NCBI GenBank assembly: GCA_963713625.1
Contig: CAVQMN010000006.1
Location: 248,001-312,000, forward strand
Direction of reading: 5' to 3'
DNA length: 64,000 bases
Source of the DNA: Bog-756 sp963713625
Lineage (GTDB): Bacteria; Actinomycetota; Acidimicrobiia; Acidimicrobiales; RAAP-2
In this document: in pieces, positions 34,727 through 43,545 of the stretch
Numbering within the stretch: position 1 is the first letter of the stretch
How the letters are laid out: each line of letters opens with the position of its first letter
Position numbers and translations under genes: made by a program
The notes under the pieces: model-generated
What the model was told of the DNA's origin: nothing
What the model saw: only the letters and a program-made list of their open reading frames with translations
The model's database searches: none

Positions 34727-37099
34727 GTGTCTCTGCGCGCCATGCGTCAAGCGCTCATCGAGCGCGCCGACCTGCGGGGGGATGCGTTCTGCCTTGCCTA
34801 CGCCCAGGCCGCCGATCAGTGGTTGACAGAACTGTTCGACCAGGCGGCCGGGCCCGATGCCCGGGGGATCGCCCTGGTGGCGGTGGGCGGCTACGGGCGG
34901 AGTGAGCTGTGCCCGTTCAGCGATCTCGACGTCGTGCTCCTCCATCGGGGTAAATCCGACGTCTCGGTCACGGCCGACAAGATCTGGTACCCGGTGTGGG
35001 ACGAGGGAATCTCGCTGGACCACAGCGTGAGAAGGCCGGGCGAGGCCCTCGACATGGCGGGCGAGGACCTGCGGGTGGCGCTGGGCCTGCTTGACGGACG
35101 GGTCGTCTGCGGCGACGCCAAGGTGGCCGAACCGGTGCTCGACGGTGCTCGGGACCGCTGGATGAAGCAGAAGCCTCCGTGGCTCGGAGTGCTGGCCGGC
35201 CTGGTCACCGAACGTCACCGCTCCTACGGTGACGTCGGTTTCCTCCTCGAGCCCGATCTCAAGGAGGCCCACGGCGGGCTGCGGGATGTCGCCGCCTTGA
35301 CCGCGTTGATGCAGGCCGTTCCCGTCCTGGCCGACTACGTGGACACCGTCGCCATCGACGACGCCCGGGCGGCGTTGACCTCGATCCGCGTCGAGCTCCA
35401 CCGGAGGGCCGGGCGGGAGCAGAACAAACTGCTCCTCCAGGAACAGGACCAGGTGGCCCGGGCCCTCGACATGCCCGATTCGGACGCGCTGATGCTGACG
35501 GTGGCCACGGCGGGGCGCACGGTGGCCTGGGAGGGGGACGACGCCTGGCGGCGCCGCGGGGCCTGGTCCCGCCAGAACGACGCCCCTCGGGGCCTGCGCC
35601 GGACGCGGGAGCGGAGAGGTTCGAACCAGGGTGCGAACGGCGCGGTGACCGCCGTTCCCGGTGACCCCGATATCGGCGTCACCGTCGACGAGGTGGTGCT
35701 CACCGATCAAGCCGACGCGCCCGGTGACGCCTCGCTCTCACTCCGGCTGGCCGCGGTGGCGGCCGAAAAGAACCTGCCCATCGCCAGGGACGCGCTCAAC
35801 CTGCTCGGTCGGAAAGCGCCGCCTCCCGCCGTGCCCTGGTCGGACGATCTGCGTGCCACCCTGGTGCGGGTCCTGGCCACCGGGCCGGCGGCCATCCCCG
35901 CCCTCGAAGCCCTCGACCAACGACGGTTGCTCGAGCGGTACCTCCCCGAGTGGGCGGCCGTCCGGAACAAGCCCCAGCGCAACCCCTATCACCGCTTCAC
36001 CGTGGACCGGCACCTTCTGGAGGCCACGGCCAACGCGGCCACGCTGGCCCATCGGGTGGGCCGGGTGGACCTCCTTCTCATCGGGACCCTGCTCCACGAC
36101 ATCGGCAAAGGATTTCCGGGGGACCACACCGAAGTGGGGATGACCGTGGTCCGCGAGATCGCCACCCGCCTGGGGTTCCCCCCGGCCGATGTCGAGACAC
36201 TGGTCACCCTGGTCAGACTCCATCTCCTGCTCCCCGACAGCGCCACCCGCCGTGATCTCGACGATCCCGCCACCGCCGAGCGGGTGGCCGAGGAGGTGGG
36301 AGACCGGACCACGCTCGACCTGTTGGCCGCGCTGGTCGAAGCGGACAGTCTGGCCACCGGTCCATCGGCCTGGGGCTCGTGGAAGGCGGGACTGGTGGCC
36401 GACCTGGTCGAACGAACCAGCCGGCTGCTGGCCGGCGAGCCGGTGGCTCCCCCCACCCCCTGGATCACCGACGAGATCCGAATGATCATGGACACCGTCC
36501 GCACCCAGGGGGTACCGGCACTGTCCATCGACGATCCGACGGTCATGGTGGTGGCGCCCGACCGTTCGGGACTGCTGGCCGAGGTCACCGGGGCGCTGGC
36601 CCTCCACGGCCTCAACGTGCGATCGGCGGTGGTGGCCGGCGAGGATGGCGTCGCCGTCGAGGTCTTCACCGTCGAGCCGTCCCGGGGACGGTGGCCGGCG
36701 GTGGCCAGACTGGCCGACGACCTGGCCGCCATCATGTCCGGAGCCCTGTCGGTCGAGACCCAGCTGGCCGAGCGGGCCCGCACCTACCGGCACGACCGCC
36801 GGGCCACCACACCCAACCTGGTATCGACCGAGGTCACCGTGGACAACAACGCCTCGGCCACGGCCACGGTGGTCGAAGTTCGGGCTGAGGACGTGGTCGG
36901 GCAGCTGCACCGGATCACCCGGGCCCTGGTCGACTGCAATCTCGACGTCACCTCGGCCAAGGTCTCCACCTTCGGGTCGGCGGTGGTGGACGCCTTCTAT
37001 GTGCGGGGTCCGGACGGGGACAAGCTCCGAGACGCGGGTCTGATCGGAAAGATCGAGAAGACCATCGAGTCCCGGGTGGCCGAGCACGCGTCAGACTGA
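34727..37099 (+). CDS. glnD: [Protein-PII] uridylyltransferase / uridylyl-removing enzyme
   Basis: The 790-residue protein shows GlnD domains in order. The nucleotidyltransferase motif AVGGYGRSELCPFSDLDVVL lies near residue 55. A linker domain follows, then an HD phosphohydrolase domain with LLIGTLLHDIGKGFPGDH near 450. Two ACT domains are near 610 (VMVVAPDRSGLLAEVTGALA) and 725 (VVEVRAEDVVGQLHRITRAL). It senses glutamine through ACT and modifies or demodifies PII. GTG 34727 is chosen because TACGGT lies seven bases before it, as for a leaderless message; ATG 34742 is an alternative. No glnB or amtB is in this window, which is unusual since these often lie next to glnD in actinobacteria. Confidence 0.92.
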   Translation: MSLRAMRQALIERADLRGDAFCLAYAQAADQWLTELFDQAAGPDARGIALVAVGGYGRSELCPFSDLDVVLLHRGKSDVSVTADKIWYPVWDEGISLDHSVRRPGEALDMAGEDLRVALGLLDGRVVCGDAKVAEPVLDGARDRWMKQKPPWLGVLAGLVTERHRSYGDVGFLLEPDLKEAHGGLRDVAALTALMQAVPVLADYVDTVAIDDARAALTSIRVELHRRAGREQNKLLLQEQDQVARALDMPDSDALMLTVATAGRTVAWEGDDAWRRRGAWSRQNDAPRGLRRTRERRGSNQGANGAVTAVPGDPDIGVTVDEVVLTDQADAPGDASLSLRLAAVAAEKNLPIARDALNLLGRKAPPPAVPWSDDLRATLVRVLATGPAAIPALEALDQRRLLERYLPEWAAVRNKPQRNPYHRFTVDRHLLEATANAATLAHRVGRVDLLLIGTLLHDIGKGFPGDHTEVGMTVVREIATRLGFPPADVETLVTLVRLHLLLPDSATRRDLDDPATAERVAEEVGDRTTLDLLAALVEADSLATGPSAWGSWKAGLVADLVERTSRLLAGEPVAPPTPWITDEIRMIMDTVRTQGVPALSIDDPTVMVVAPDRSGLLAEVTGALALHGLNVRSAVVAGEDGVAVEVFTVEPSRGRWPAVARLADDLAAIMSGALSVETQLAERARTYRHDRRATTPNLVSTEVTVDNNASATATVVEVRAEDVVGQLHRITRALVDCNLDVTSAKVSTFGSAVVDAFYVRGPDGDKLRDAGLIGKIEKTIESRVAEHASD

Positions 37100-37185
37100 A
37101 CGGCCCGACTGGAACTCCCGGCCGGGATATCCAGTGATGACAAGTGCGCGCCCCCTCCTGGTAGATTTGCTGGTGAGAGATCGAA

Positions 37186-38367
37186 ATGTCCGGAGCCCAC
37201 TCACCGACCAGGCGTTCGCGCCCAAAATCAGCCTCAGGCAGCCGCCGCGGCTGGGTGATTGCCATCACCCTCGTGGCTGTGGCCGTCGTGGCCGTCGGCG
37301 CCACCGCCGTGGTCATGCGCGAGAACTCCACCCGGGCTGCCGCCAGCCCGACCTCGACTGCGGCCGCGGAGATCGGGGTGACCACCGACCCGGGTCCATT
37401 CCGGATCCTTTCGGACACGCCGGCCGACGGGACGACGCAGGTGCCGAGCGACGCCACCATCTCCGTGCAGTTCTCCGAGCCGCTCGGTGACCACTCCCCC
37501 ACCCCCTCGCTGAGCCCGGCCGTGGCGGGGACCTGGCAGCTGGAGACCCCGGATACCTTCGCCTTCGTGGCCTCGGCCCCCCTGGTCCCGTCGGCCAACG
37601 AAACCGTGACCGTGCCGGGCGGCTCGGGCGGGGTGACGAGCGCGACGGGCCATGGACTGGCCGCCACCACCACCTTCCAGTTCACCGTGGCCGCGGGCAG
37701 TACGCTCCGGCTCCAGCAACTGCTGGCCCAACTCGGGTACCTTCCGGTCTCGTTCACGCCGGCCGGGCCGTTGACCGCGCCGCAAGAGGCGACCCAACCC
37801 CAGCCCGGTTCGTTCGGATGGCGCTGGAACGAGCCGGCCCAACTGGTCGCGCAGTGGTCGGTGGGTACATCGAACGTCATCACCACCGGTGCCGTCATGA
37901 CGTTCGAATCGCAGCACAACATGAAAACCGACGGGGTGGCCGGACCGGCCGTCTGGCAGCAGCTTCTGGCCGATGCCACGGCGGGCACGGTGGACACGGC
38001 GCCGTACAACTACGTCTACGTCACCAAAGACCTGCCCGAGACGGCCACCGTGTACAGCGACGGTGCCGTGGCGTACTCGACGCTGGCCAACACCGGTGTC
38101 GCCGGGGCGCCCACCGCTTCAGGCACCTTCCCGGTGTACGAACGTTTCGTGTCCACCACCATGACCGGCACCAACCCCGACGGATCGCACTACTCCGACC
38201 CGAACATCCCGTGGGTCAGCTACTTCAACGGCGGGGACGCGCTGCACGGCTTCGACCGCTCCAGCTACGGCTTCCCGCAGAGCGACGGATGCGTGGAGAT
38301 GCCGCCGGCCAACGCGGCCCAAGTCTTCCCGCTCACCCCGATCGGGACCCTGGTCACCGTTTCCTGA
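37186..38367 (+). CDS. L,D-transpeptidase (YkuD) with Ig-like and peptidoglycan-binding-like parts
   Basis: The 393-residue protein has one N-terminal membrane anchor (GWVIAITLVAVAVVAVGATA). An Ig-like domain follows near 70-165 (ILSDTPADGTTQVPSDATIS), then a short PGBD-like repeat (VMTFESQHNMKTDGVAGPAV), then the YkuD catalytic domain. The motif ALHGFDRSSYGFPQSDGCVE carries the active-site His and Cys of the H-x(n)-S-x-G-C-V/I signature. Such enzymes form 3-3 crosslinks in peptidoglycan outside the membrane. The layout equals the Ldt proteins of mycobacteria. It follows glnD at 86 bases, probably with its own promoter. Confidence 0.9.
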   Translation: MSGAHSPTRRSRPKSASGSRRGWVIAITLVAVAVVAVGATAVVMRENSTRAAASPTSTAAAEIGVTTDPGPFRILSDTPADGTTQVPSDATISVQFSEPLGDHSPTPSLSPAVAGTWQLETPDTFAFVASAPLVPSANETVTVPGGSGGVTSATGHGLAATTTFQFTVAAGSTLRLQQLLAQLGYLPVSFTPAGPLTAPQEATQPQPGSFGWRWNEPAQLVAQWSVGTSNVITTGAVMTFESQHNMKTDGVAGPAVWQQLLADATAGTVDTAPYNYVYVTKDLPETATVYSDGAVAYSTLANTGVAGAPTASGTFPVYERFVSTTMTGTNPDGSHYSDPNIPWVSYFNGGDALHGFDRSSYGFPQSDGCVEMPPANAAQVFPLTPIGTLVTVS

Positions 38368-38393
38368 CCACCGGTCCGCTGCCCGGTTGACGC

Positions 38394-39227
38394 TCAGTTC
38401 GATGCGCCGGCCGACGGGAACCGGGGAGGCCGCCGTTCGCGCACGGCCTCCAGCCCTTCTTTGGCATCGGGCCCGAGGAATCCCAGCATCTCCAAGGCCA
38501 ACGATTCCCCGAAGGCCGGCGACGCCGCCTTGAGCCACTGGTTGAGCGCCCGCTTGGTCCACTGCACCGCGGTGCGGCTCTGGAGGGCCAGGCGCTCGGC
38601 CACAGCCAGGGCCTCGGTGAGCACATCGTCGTCGGCCACACACCTGGTCACCAGCCCGATACGTTCGGCCTCCGGACCGGTGACGAAGTCGGCCGTCATG
38701 AGGTAGTACTTGGCCTTGGCCATCCCGCACAGCAGGGGCCAGATCAGGGCGGCATGATCACCGGCGGCCACCCCCAGACGGGCGTGCCCGTCAGACAGGC
38801 GGGCCGACTCGGCGATGATGCTCACGTCGGCCAGCAGGGCCACGGCCAGGCCTGCCCCCACCGCCACCCCGTTGATGGCCGACACGATCGGCTTCACCGA
38901 GGCCAGGATCTCCTCGACCACGGCATTGGCGTCCCGCCACTGCTCCACCACGGCTCCATGGTCATCGGTCATCTTCTCCACCATGGCCAGGTCGCCGCCG
39001 GCTGAAAAGGCCCGGCCGGCTCCGGTGATCACCGACACAGCCACGGAATCGTCGGCATCCACCACCGCCCAGACCTCGGAGAGCTCGCGGTGCAACCGTT
39101 CGTTGGCCGCATTGAGCACGTCCGGCCGATCGATGGTGATGAGCAGCACCCCGGCCTTCGGCTTCCCGAAACGCAGATGCTCGAATCCGGCGTAGGACGC
39201 GTCGACCTCTGACGGCGATTCGCTCAT
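38394..39227 (-). CDS. Enoyl-CoA hydratase/isomerase family protein
   Basis: The 277-residue crotonase-fold protein has VLLITIDRPDVLNAANERLH near residue 30 and the oxyanion-hole segment VITGAGRAFSAGGDLAMVEK. The second oxyanion segment is VSAINGVAVGAGLAVALLAD. The position usually holding the first catalytic Glu reads DGHARLGVAAGDHAALIWP, so the hydratase Glu pair is not obvious and other crotonase reactions are possible. The C-terminus is helical. The ATG overlaps the stop of the methyltransferase gene in an ATGA junction, so the two are co-translated. Confidence 0.85.
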   Translation of the reverse strand: MSESPSEVDASYAGFEHLRFGKPKAGVLLITIDRPDVLNAANERLHRELSEVWAVVDADDSVAVSVITGAGRAFSAGGDLAMVEKMTDDHGAVVEQWRDANAVVEEILASVKPIVSAINGVAVGAGLAVALLADVSIIAESARLSDGHARLGVAAGDHAALIWPLLCGMAKAKYYLMTADFVTGPEAERIGLVTRCVADDDVLTEALAVAERLALQSRTAVQWTKRALNQWLKAASPAFGESLALEMLGFLGPDAKEGLEAVRERRPPRFPSAGASN

Positions 39228-40222
39228 CGTTCGAACAGCGGGTGGCTGAGCCCGAGCTCCACCAGGGAGCGGTCGGGTTGGATGGGCTCGGCGGCGGCCG
39301 CCGGAGCACCTTCGACCCGGAAGACGTAGATGTTCCAGTACGGGGCCAGATCACCCGGCTCGATATCGGCGTACAGGCGCCGTTCGATCTCCGGGCAGCG
39401 GGTGAGCCCGGCCAGCTCGAACTGGTGCGTCCACCACTCGAAGGAGGCGATGGTCAGGTGGCCCTCGACCAGCTGGCCGTCGGCATCCACGGCCAGGTCG
39501 GGCTCGGGCACCGGACCGGGATAGTCGGCACCGAGCGACCGGTAGTGCTCCACCCGCTCGGGCCGCACCTTCCCCTCGAAGTGTCCGTCGGGCCCGGACA
39601 CGTTGGTCCCGAAGGAGGGGATGGTGGCGTAGAGGTAGGAACCGCACACCCGGCGGAGCTCGGCGAGGGCCACGGCCACCCGGTCCGGCGGGAGGTGCTC
39701 GAGTATCTCCAGCGCGGTGACCAGATCGAACGCCCCGTCGGCCCAGGGGAGGCCGGCGAACAGATTGGCCACCCGGACATGGCCGACGGCCCCGGGCGTA
39801 GCGTGATCGATGGCGAACTGGCTGACATCACAGCCTTGGGCGTCGATACCCCGCTCGCGTAGCACCTCGACCAGGAATCCGGTGGCACAACCGACATCGA
39901 GCGAGTTGGACACCCGGAAGTTCCGCCACAGGGCCCATCCGGCGATATCGGCATTGGAGGCGATCCGGTCGTAGCGGGCGTACCCGGACCGACCGCCCCG
40001 ATCGCCGGAGGCGTCCCGCCCTTCACCGAAGTAGCTGCCGCCGTACGTGTCGGCGATACCCGCCTCCCGGGCCTGGGCCAGGGCCAGGCCCCGGTCCGAT
40101 GCCTCGCTCAGTTCGCGGGCGGTCACCGCCATCAGCCGGCGCCCGTGGGGATACCGGCTGGCCACCTCGACCAGGGCCCGACGCGCCGAATCGACGGCCG
40201 GTTTCCATCGGGGGCTGACCAT
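39224..40222 (-). CDS. Class I SAM-dependent methyltransferase
   Basis: From ATG 40222 the protein has 332 residues. The Rossmann core shows motif I NSLDVGCATGFLVEVLRERG near residue 120, an acidic second strand (DAQGCDVSQFAI), and FDLVTALEILEHLPPDRVAV as motif IV and post-motif. C-terminal sequence HLTIASFEWWTHQFELAGLT is often seen in small-molecule or sugar methyltransferases. Substrate is unknown. A GTG at 40255 would add 11 residues. The enoyl-CoA hydratase gene overlaps its end by four bases. Confidence 0.85.
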   Translation of the reverse strand: MVSPRWKPAVDSARRALVEVASRYPHGRRLMAVTARELSEASDRGLALAQAREAGIADTYGGSYFGEGRDASGDRGGRSGYARYDRIASNADIAGWALWRNFRVSNSLDVGCATGFLVEVLRERGIDAQGCDVSQFAIDHATPGAVGHVRVANLFAGLPWADGAFDLVTALEILEHLPPDRVAVALAELRRVCGSYLYATIPSFGTNVSGPDGHFEGKVRPERVEHYRSLGADYPGPVPEPDLAVDADGQLVEGHLTIASFEWWTHQFELAGLTRCPEIERRLYADIEPGDLAPYWNIYVFRVEGAPAAAAEPIQPDRSLVELGLSHPLFER

Positions 40223-40326
40223 GGCTGCGAGATTAGTCGTGCCCGTTCGGGCCACCCCGGACCGGTCGCCGGTGCGGTGGCCTGGCCGGGGCAGTCCGTA
40301 CTCCGCCGACGCACCCGATTTCCTCC

Positions 40327-40380
40327 GAAAATGCCACTATAAGTGTGGAGATAATCACTCAATGCGGTTATTGTTGACCG
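40327..40380 (+). promoter_or_regulatory. AT-rich probable promoter region of the DUF4388 gene
   Basis: In an otherwise GC-rich area, TATAAG near 40339 and GATAAT near 40352 stand out and resemble -10 boxes, with GGTTATTGTTGACC behind them. The divergent methyltransferase gene starts at 40222, so the segment may drive one or both genes. Confidence 0.35.
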
Positions 40381-40443
40381 GAGGAGTCTCGATCGAAGGA
40401 CACGAAGATGTTCAGGAGACGTGGGTCCCCGGGAGGATCGGCC

Positions 40444-41403
40444 ATGAACAGCCAGAACGGAACGGCGGACCAGATGGTGGATCGGCTCTCGGTGGCCGGG
40501 AGCTCGGCCGACCCCGTGGAGTACCGGGCCGCCCCGGCCATGGCCCGACTGTCCGCCTCCGGCCAGTACGAAGGAGTGGGCACGGTGGGCCGGATGGACC
40601 CCTCCGACGAAGCTCCCGCCGCCTCACTGGTCGGCTCACTGTCGGTCTTCGCCCTCCCCGACGTCCTGGCCATGCTCTCCTCGACCTCCCAGACGGGCGA
40701 GCTCCAGGTGGTGGGCGAGTCGGTGGACGGTCGGGTATGGCTCGACCGGGGCAAGCTGTCGAGTGCCCAGGTGGGGGCGGCGGCCACCATCACCCAGGCC
40801 GTCTTCGACCTGGCCTGCCTGACCGAGGGCTGGTTCTACTTCACCTCCGGGCCGGCCTCGTCCAACGGTCAGCCCCCCGTGCCCGTCGACGCCGTCCTGG
40901 GCGAGGTCGGTCCCCAGGTCGACGAGTGGAAGGGGCTCCAACGCGAAGTCCCACTGGAGGCGGTCGTCGCCCTCTGCCCCGACCCACCGGGTGACGACGT
41001 CCAGATCCGCAGCGACCAGTGGCGTGTCCTGACCACCATCGGAAACAGCGGTCAGAAGGTCAGGTCCGTGCTGGACATGATCGGCGGCGACCAGATGGTG
41101 GGCCTCCGCACCCTCCGTGACCTCCTGGCCGCCCGTCTCATCCGGTTGGACGACCAACCGTCGGCCGGGTCCGGACGATCGTACGGGGCCACCTCGGGGC
41201 CCGGCCCCGCCCCGGTGGCCGAGGGTTTTGGAACCGACGACCTGGCCCCGGTGTCGGCTTCCCCCGGGGTGGGGTCGGCCGGTGACCGGTCCGAGCCGTT
41301 CGACGGCCTGGCCGAGGTGACCATCATGCCGCCGCCCATCGCCGGCGATCCCTGGGCGCCGACCACCCCGTCCACCGATTCGGACGACAACGGCGCCGCT
41401 TGA
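40444..41403 (+). CDS. DUF4388 (PATAN-like) domain protein
   Basis: The ATG at 40444 has GGGAGG eight bases upstream; an ATG at 40408 is also possible. Residues about 60-160 form a DUF4388/PATAN domain: LVGSLSVFALPDVLAMLSST, then TGELQVVGESVDGRVWLDRG and VFDLACLTEGWFYF. A winged-helix-like part follows (RSDQWRVLTTIGNSGQKVRS, then LRTLRDLLAARLIRL) and a Pro/Ser-rich acidic tail. Such proteins occur in signalling and gliding/twitching systems and with small GTPases, but no partner is nearby. It is cytoplasmic. Confidence 0.75.
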   Translation: MNSQNGTADQMVDRLSVAGSSADPVEYRAAPAMARLSASGQYEGVGTVGRMDPSDEAPAASLVGSLSVFALPDVLAMLSSTSQTGELQVVGESVDGRVWLDRGKLSSAQVGAAATITQAVFDLACLTEGWFYFTSGPASSNGQPPVPVDAVLGEVGPQVDEWKGLQREVPLEAVVALCPDPPGDDVQIRSDQWRVLTTIGNSGQKVRSVLDMIGGDQMVGLRTLRDLLAARLIRLDDQPSAGSGRSYGATSGPGPAPVAEGFGTDDLAPVSASPGVGSAGDRSEPFDGLAEVTIMPPPIAGDPWAPTTPSTDSDDNGAA

Positions 41404-41427
41404 CCCCACCGGCGGACGCCGGGCCGG

Positions 41428-42114
41428 TCAGTTCTGGGTGTTCAGTGTGGTGAAGGTGCAGTTGCCATTTTGATGGCACGAGTGGTCCACGGCGATGGCC
41501 AAGGCGATGATCAGGATCGTCCCGACGATGCCCAGGAACCCGATGATGATGCCGGCCAGGGCCAGGCCACTGCCTCGTTGCCCGCCGTCGGAATGACTGA
41601 TCTGTGATCGGGCCAGGAACCCGAAGACGACGGCCAGCACCGCACCCACGCCGAACATCCACAGCAGTGAGCAGATCAGCGAGGCGACGGCCAGACCGTT
41701 CGTTTTGGTGGCGGGCACGAAACCGTAAGGCGAATACCCCGTCGGAGAGCCGTAGCCGGGAGCACCGGGCGGGGGTCCGTAGCCGTAGCCCGGGGTGGGT
41801 TGTGGGCCGTAGCCCGGGGCGGTCGGGGCTGACCCGTAATGCTGGGCCGTCCCGTACCCCGGGGCCGGCGGTGGCGACCAGGCCGATCCGGCGGGCGAGC
41901 CACCGGCGTCGAATCCGGTCTGCGTCCCGCCGTCGGGAACGGCCGGCGGCACATTCGGACCGCTCGACGGGATGGAGGTGGGCACCGTGTGGCCGGGAGC
42001 GATGGGGCCCGGGTAGGCCGACGTCGGGGGCAGGGGACCGGGCACCTGCTCGGGCGAGTACCACTTCCCATCCGAGGCCTGCCACCAGCCGGGTCCTGGC
42101 GATGTGTCGCTCAC
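41428..42114 (-). CDS. DUF4190 membrane protein with DUF2510-like N-terminus
   Basis: The GTG at 42114 is preceded by GGAGGACCCCAC. The protein (228 residues) begins with PGPGWWQASDGKWYSPEQVP, a DUF2510-like tryptophan-rich element common in Acidimicrobiia. A long Gly/Pro/Tyr-rich low-complexity stretch follows (about 30-130), then two membrane segments of DUF4190 type: TNGLAVASLICSLLWMFGVG and GLALAGIIIGFLGIVGTILI. It ends CHQNGNCTFTTLNTQN, with a Cys pair likely outside the membrane. The role of this family is unknown. Confidence 0.8.
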   Translation of the reverse strand: MSDTSPGPGWWQASDGKWYSPEQVPGPLPPTSAYPGPIAPGHTVPTSIPSSGPNVPPAVPDGGTQTGFDAGGSPAGSAWSPPPAPGYGTAQHYGSAPTAPGYGPQPTPGYGYGPPPGAPGYGSPTGYSPYGFVPATKTNGLAVASLICSLLWMFGVGAVLAVVFGFLARSQISHSDGGQRGSGLALAGIIIGFLGIVGTILIIALAIAVDHSCHQNGNCTFTTLNTQN

Positions 42115-42166
42115 GTGGGGTCCTCCATCGGGTGCCGGGTCAGACGCTACTCGTCCGGATCGGGAA

Positions 42167-42784
42167 TCAGGAGGATTGGCGGGGCCCGCCCAGGCGCGCG
42201 GCGAGAGCCCGGAAGGCACGTCCCCGGTGGGATACCCGATGCTTCTCCTCCGAGCTCATCTGGGCGAAGGTCCGGCCGTCGAAGCCGTCGGGGGCGAACA
42301 CGGGGTCGTAGCCGAACCCGGCCTCGCCGACCGCATGTTCGGTGATCACCCCGGTGACCTCGCCGGCTTCCCATATGTCCGTGCCGTCGGGATAGGCGAC
42401 CATGGCCACGGTGCGGAACTTCGCATGTCGTCGGTCAGGAGCGTCGGCCCCGACGCGGGCCAGTTCGGCGAGCAGCTTGCCCACGTTCTCGGCGTAGGTG
42501 GCGTGCTCGCCGGAGTACCGGGACGAGTAGACCCCGGGAGCCCCACCCAGGGCATCGACTTCGAGCCCGGTGTCATCGGACACCGCCGCCTCCCCGGTGG
42601 CGTCCACCAGGGCGCGGGCCTTCAGCCGGGCGTTGTCGACCAGCGTGTCGCCGGTCTCTTCGACGTCGGGTACCGACGAGGGCCTGGGCACCAGGACCAG
42701 GCCCGGGACGTCGGAGAGGATGGCCGAGATCTCCGCGACCTTGTCGGGGTTGGCACTGGCCAATACCAGCCGGAGCCCGGTCAC
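42167..42784 (-). CDS. rdgB: dITP/XTP pyrophosphatase (non-canonical purine NTPase)
   Basis: The 205-residue protein has the HAM1/RdgB signature: LRLVLASANPDKVAEISAIL at the N-terminus, DDTGLEVDALGGAPGVYSSR with the catalytic Asp pair, and GEAGFGYDPVFAPDGFDGRT. It cleaves dITP and XTP to the monophosphate, cleaning the nucleotide pool. The GTG start overlaps the stop of rph by four bases, the usual rph-rdgB order in actinobacteria. Confidence 0.93.
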   Translation of the reverse strand: MTGLRLVLASANPDKVAEISAILSDVPGLVLVPRPSSVPDVEETGDTLVDNARLKARALVDATGEAAVSDDTGLEVDALGGAPGVYSSRYSGEHATYAENVGKLLAELARVGADAPDRRHAKFRTVAMVAYPDGTDIWEAGEVTGVITEHAVGEAGFGYDPVFAPDGFDGRTFAQMSSEEKHRVSHRGRAFRALAARLGGPRQSS

Positions 42785-43545
42785 CGCGGCGTCGGCGGTT
42801 CGGCCAGCGATTCGGTCTGCAGGTCGAGGAGGTGGGCGATCCCGTGCTCGGCCAGACTCAGCATCTCGTCGAGCTCCCCCTTGGTGAACGGCATCCCCTC
42901 GGCGGTTCCCTGCACCTCGATGAACCGCCCCGACGACGTCATCACCACATTCATGTCGACCTCGGCCCGGCTGTCCTCTTCATAGGGGAGGTCGAGCATG
43001 CACACACCATCGACGACGCCGACCGACACCGCGGCCACCGCCTCCGACAGCGGGTTGGCCCGCAGGGTCCCCTTCTGCACCAGCCTGGTCAGGGCATCGT
43101 GAAGCGCGACGTAGGCGCCGCAGATCGATGCCGTGCGGGTGCCGCCGTCGGCTTGGAGGACGTCACAGTCCACCACCACCTGGATCTCGCCCAGCGTGAC
43201 CATGTCACACACCGATCGCAGTGAACGCCCGATCAACCGCTGGATCTCCTGGGTGCGACCGGACTGCTTGCCTTTGGCCGCCTCACGGGTGACCCGTTCG
43301 CCCGTCGACCCGGGGAGCAGTGAGTACTCGGCGGTCACCCATCCCTTGCCACTCCCCCGCATCCACGGCGGGACACGCTCCTCCACCGAGGCGGTGCACA
43401 GGACCCGGGTCCGTCCCATGGACACCAGCACCGATCCGGGGGCGAAGACGGTGAAGTCCCGCTCGAAGGAGGCGGGCCGCAGTTCGTCGGTCGCCCTTCC
43501 GTCGGCCCGCCCGGTGGAGCGGCGGGCAATCGTTCCTTCAGTCAC
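42781..43545 (-). CDS. rph: Ribonuclease PH
   Basis: GTG 43545 is chosen because AAGGA lies nine bases upstream and it overlaps the MBL gene stop (GTGA). The 254-residue product opens VTEGTIARRSTGRADGRATD, where Arg-rich RADGR is the tRNA-binding start of RNase PH. FAPGSVLVSMGRTRVLCTAS, GWVTAEYSLLPGSTGERVTR and LQADGGTRTASICGAYVALH (phosphate-binding Gly-Thr-Arg) are all present. It trims tRNA 3' ends by phosphorolysis and works as a hexamer. Confidence 0.94.
   Translation of the reverse strand: MTEGTIARRSTGRADGRATDELRPASFERDFTVFAPGSVLVSMGRTRVLCTASVEERVPPWMRGSGKGWVTAEYSLLPGSTGERVTREAAKGKQSGRTQEIQRLIGRSLRSVCDMVTLGEIQVVVDCDVLQADGGTRTASICGAYVALHDALTRLVQKGTLRANPLSEAVAAVSVGVVDGVCMLDLPYEEDSRAEVDMNVVMTSSGRFIEVQGTAEGMPFTKGELDEMLSLAEHGIAHLLDLQTESLAEPPTPR

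Noticed and set aside
34532..35710. 392-codon minus-strand frame opposite glnD
   Set aside because: It lies entirely antisense to the recognised GlnD domains and the neighbouring small membrane protein gene.
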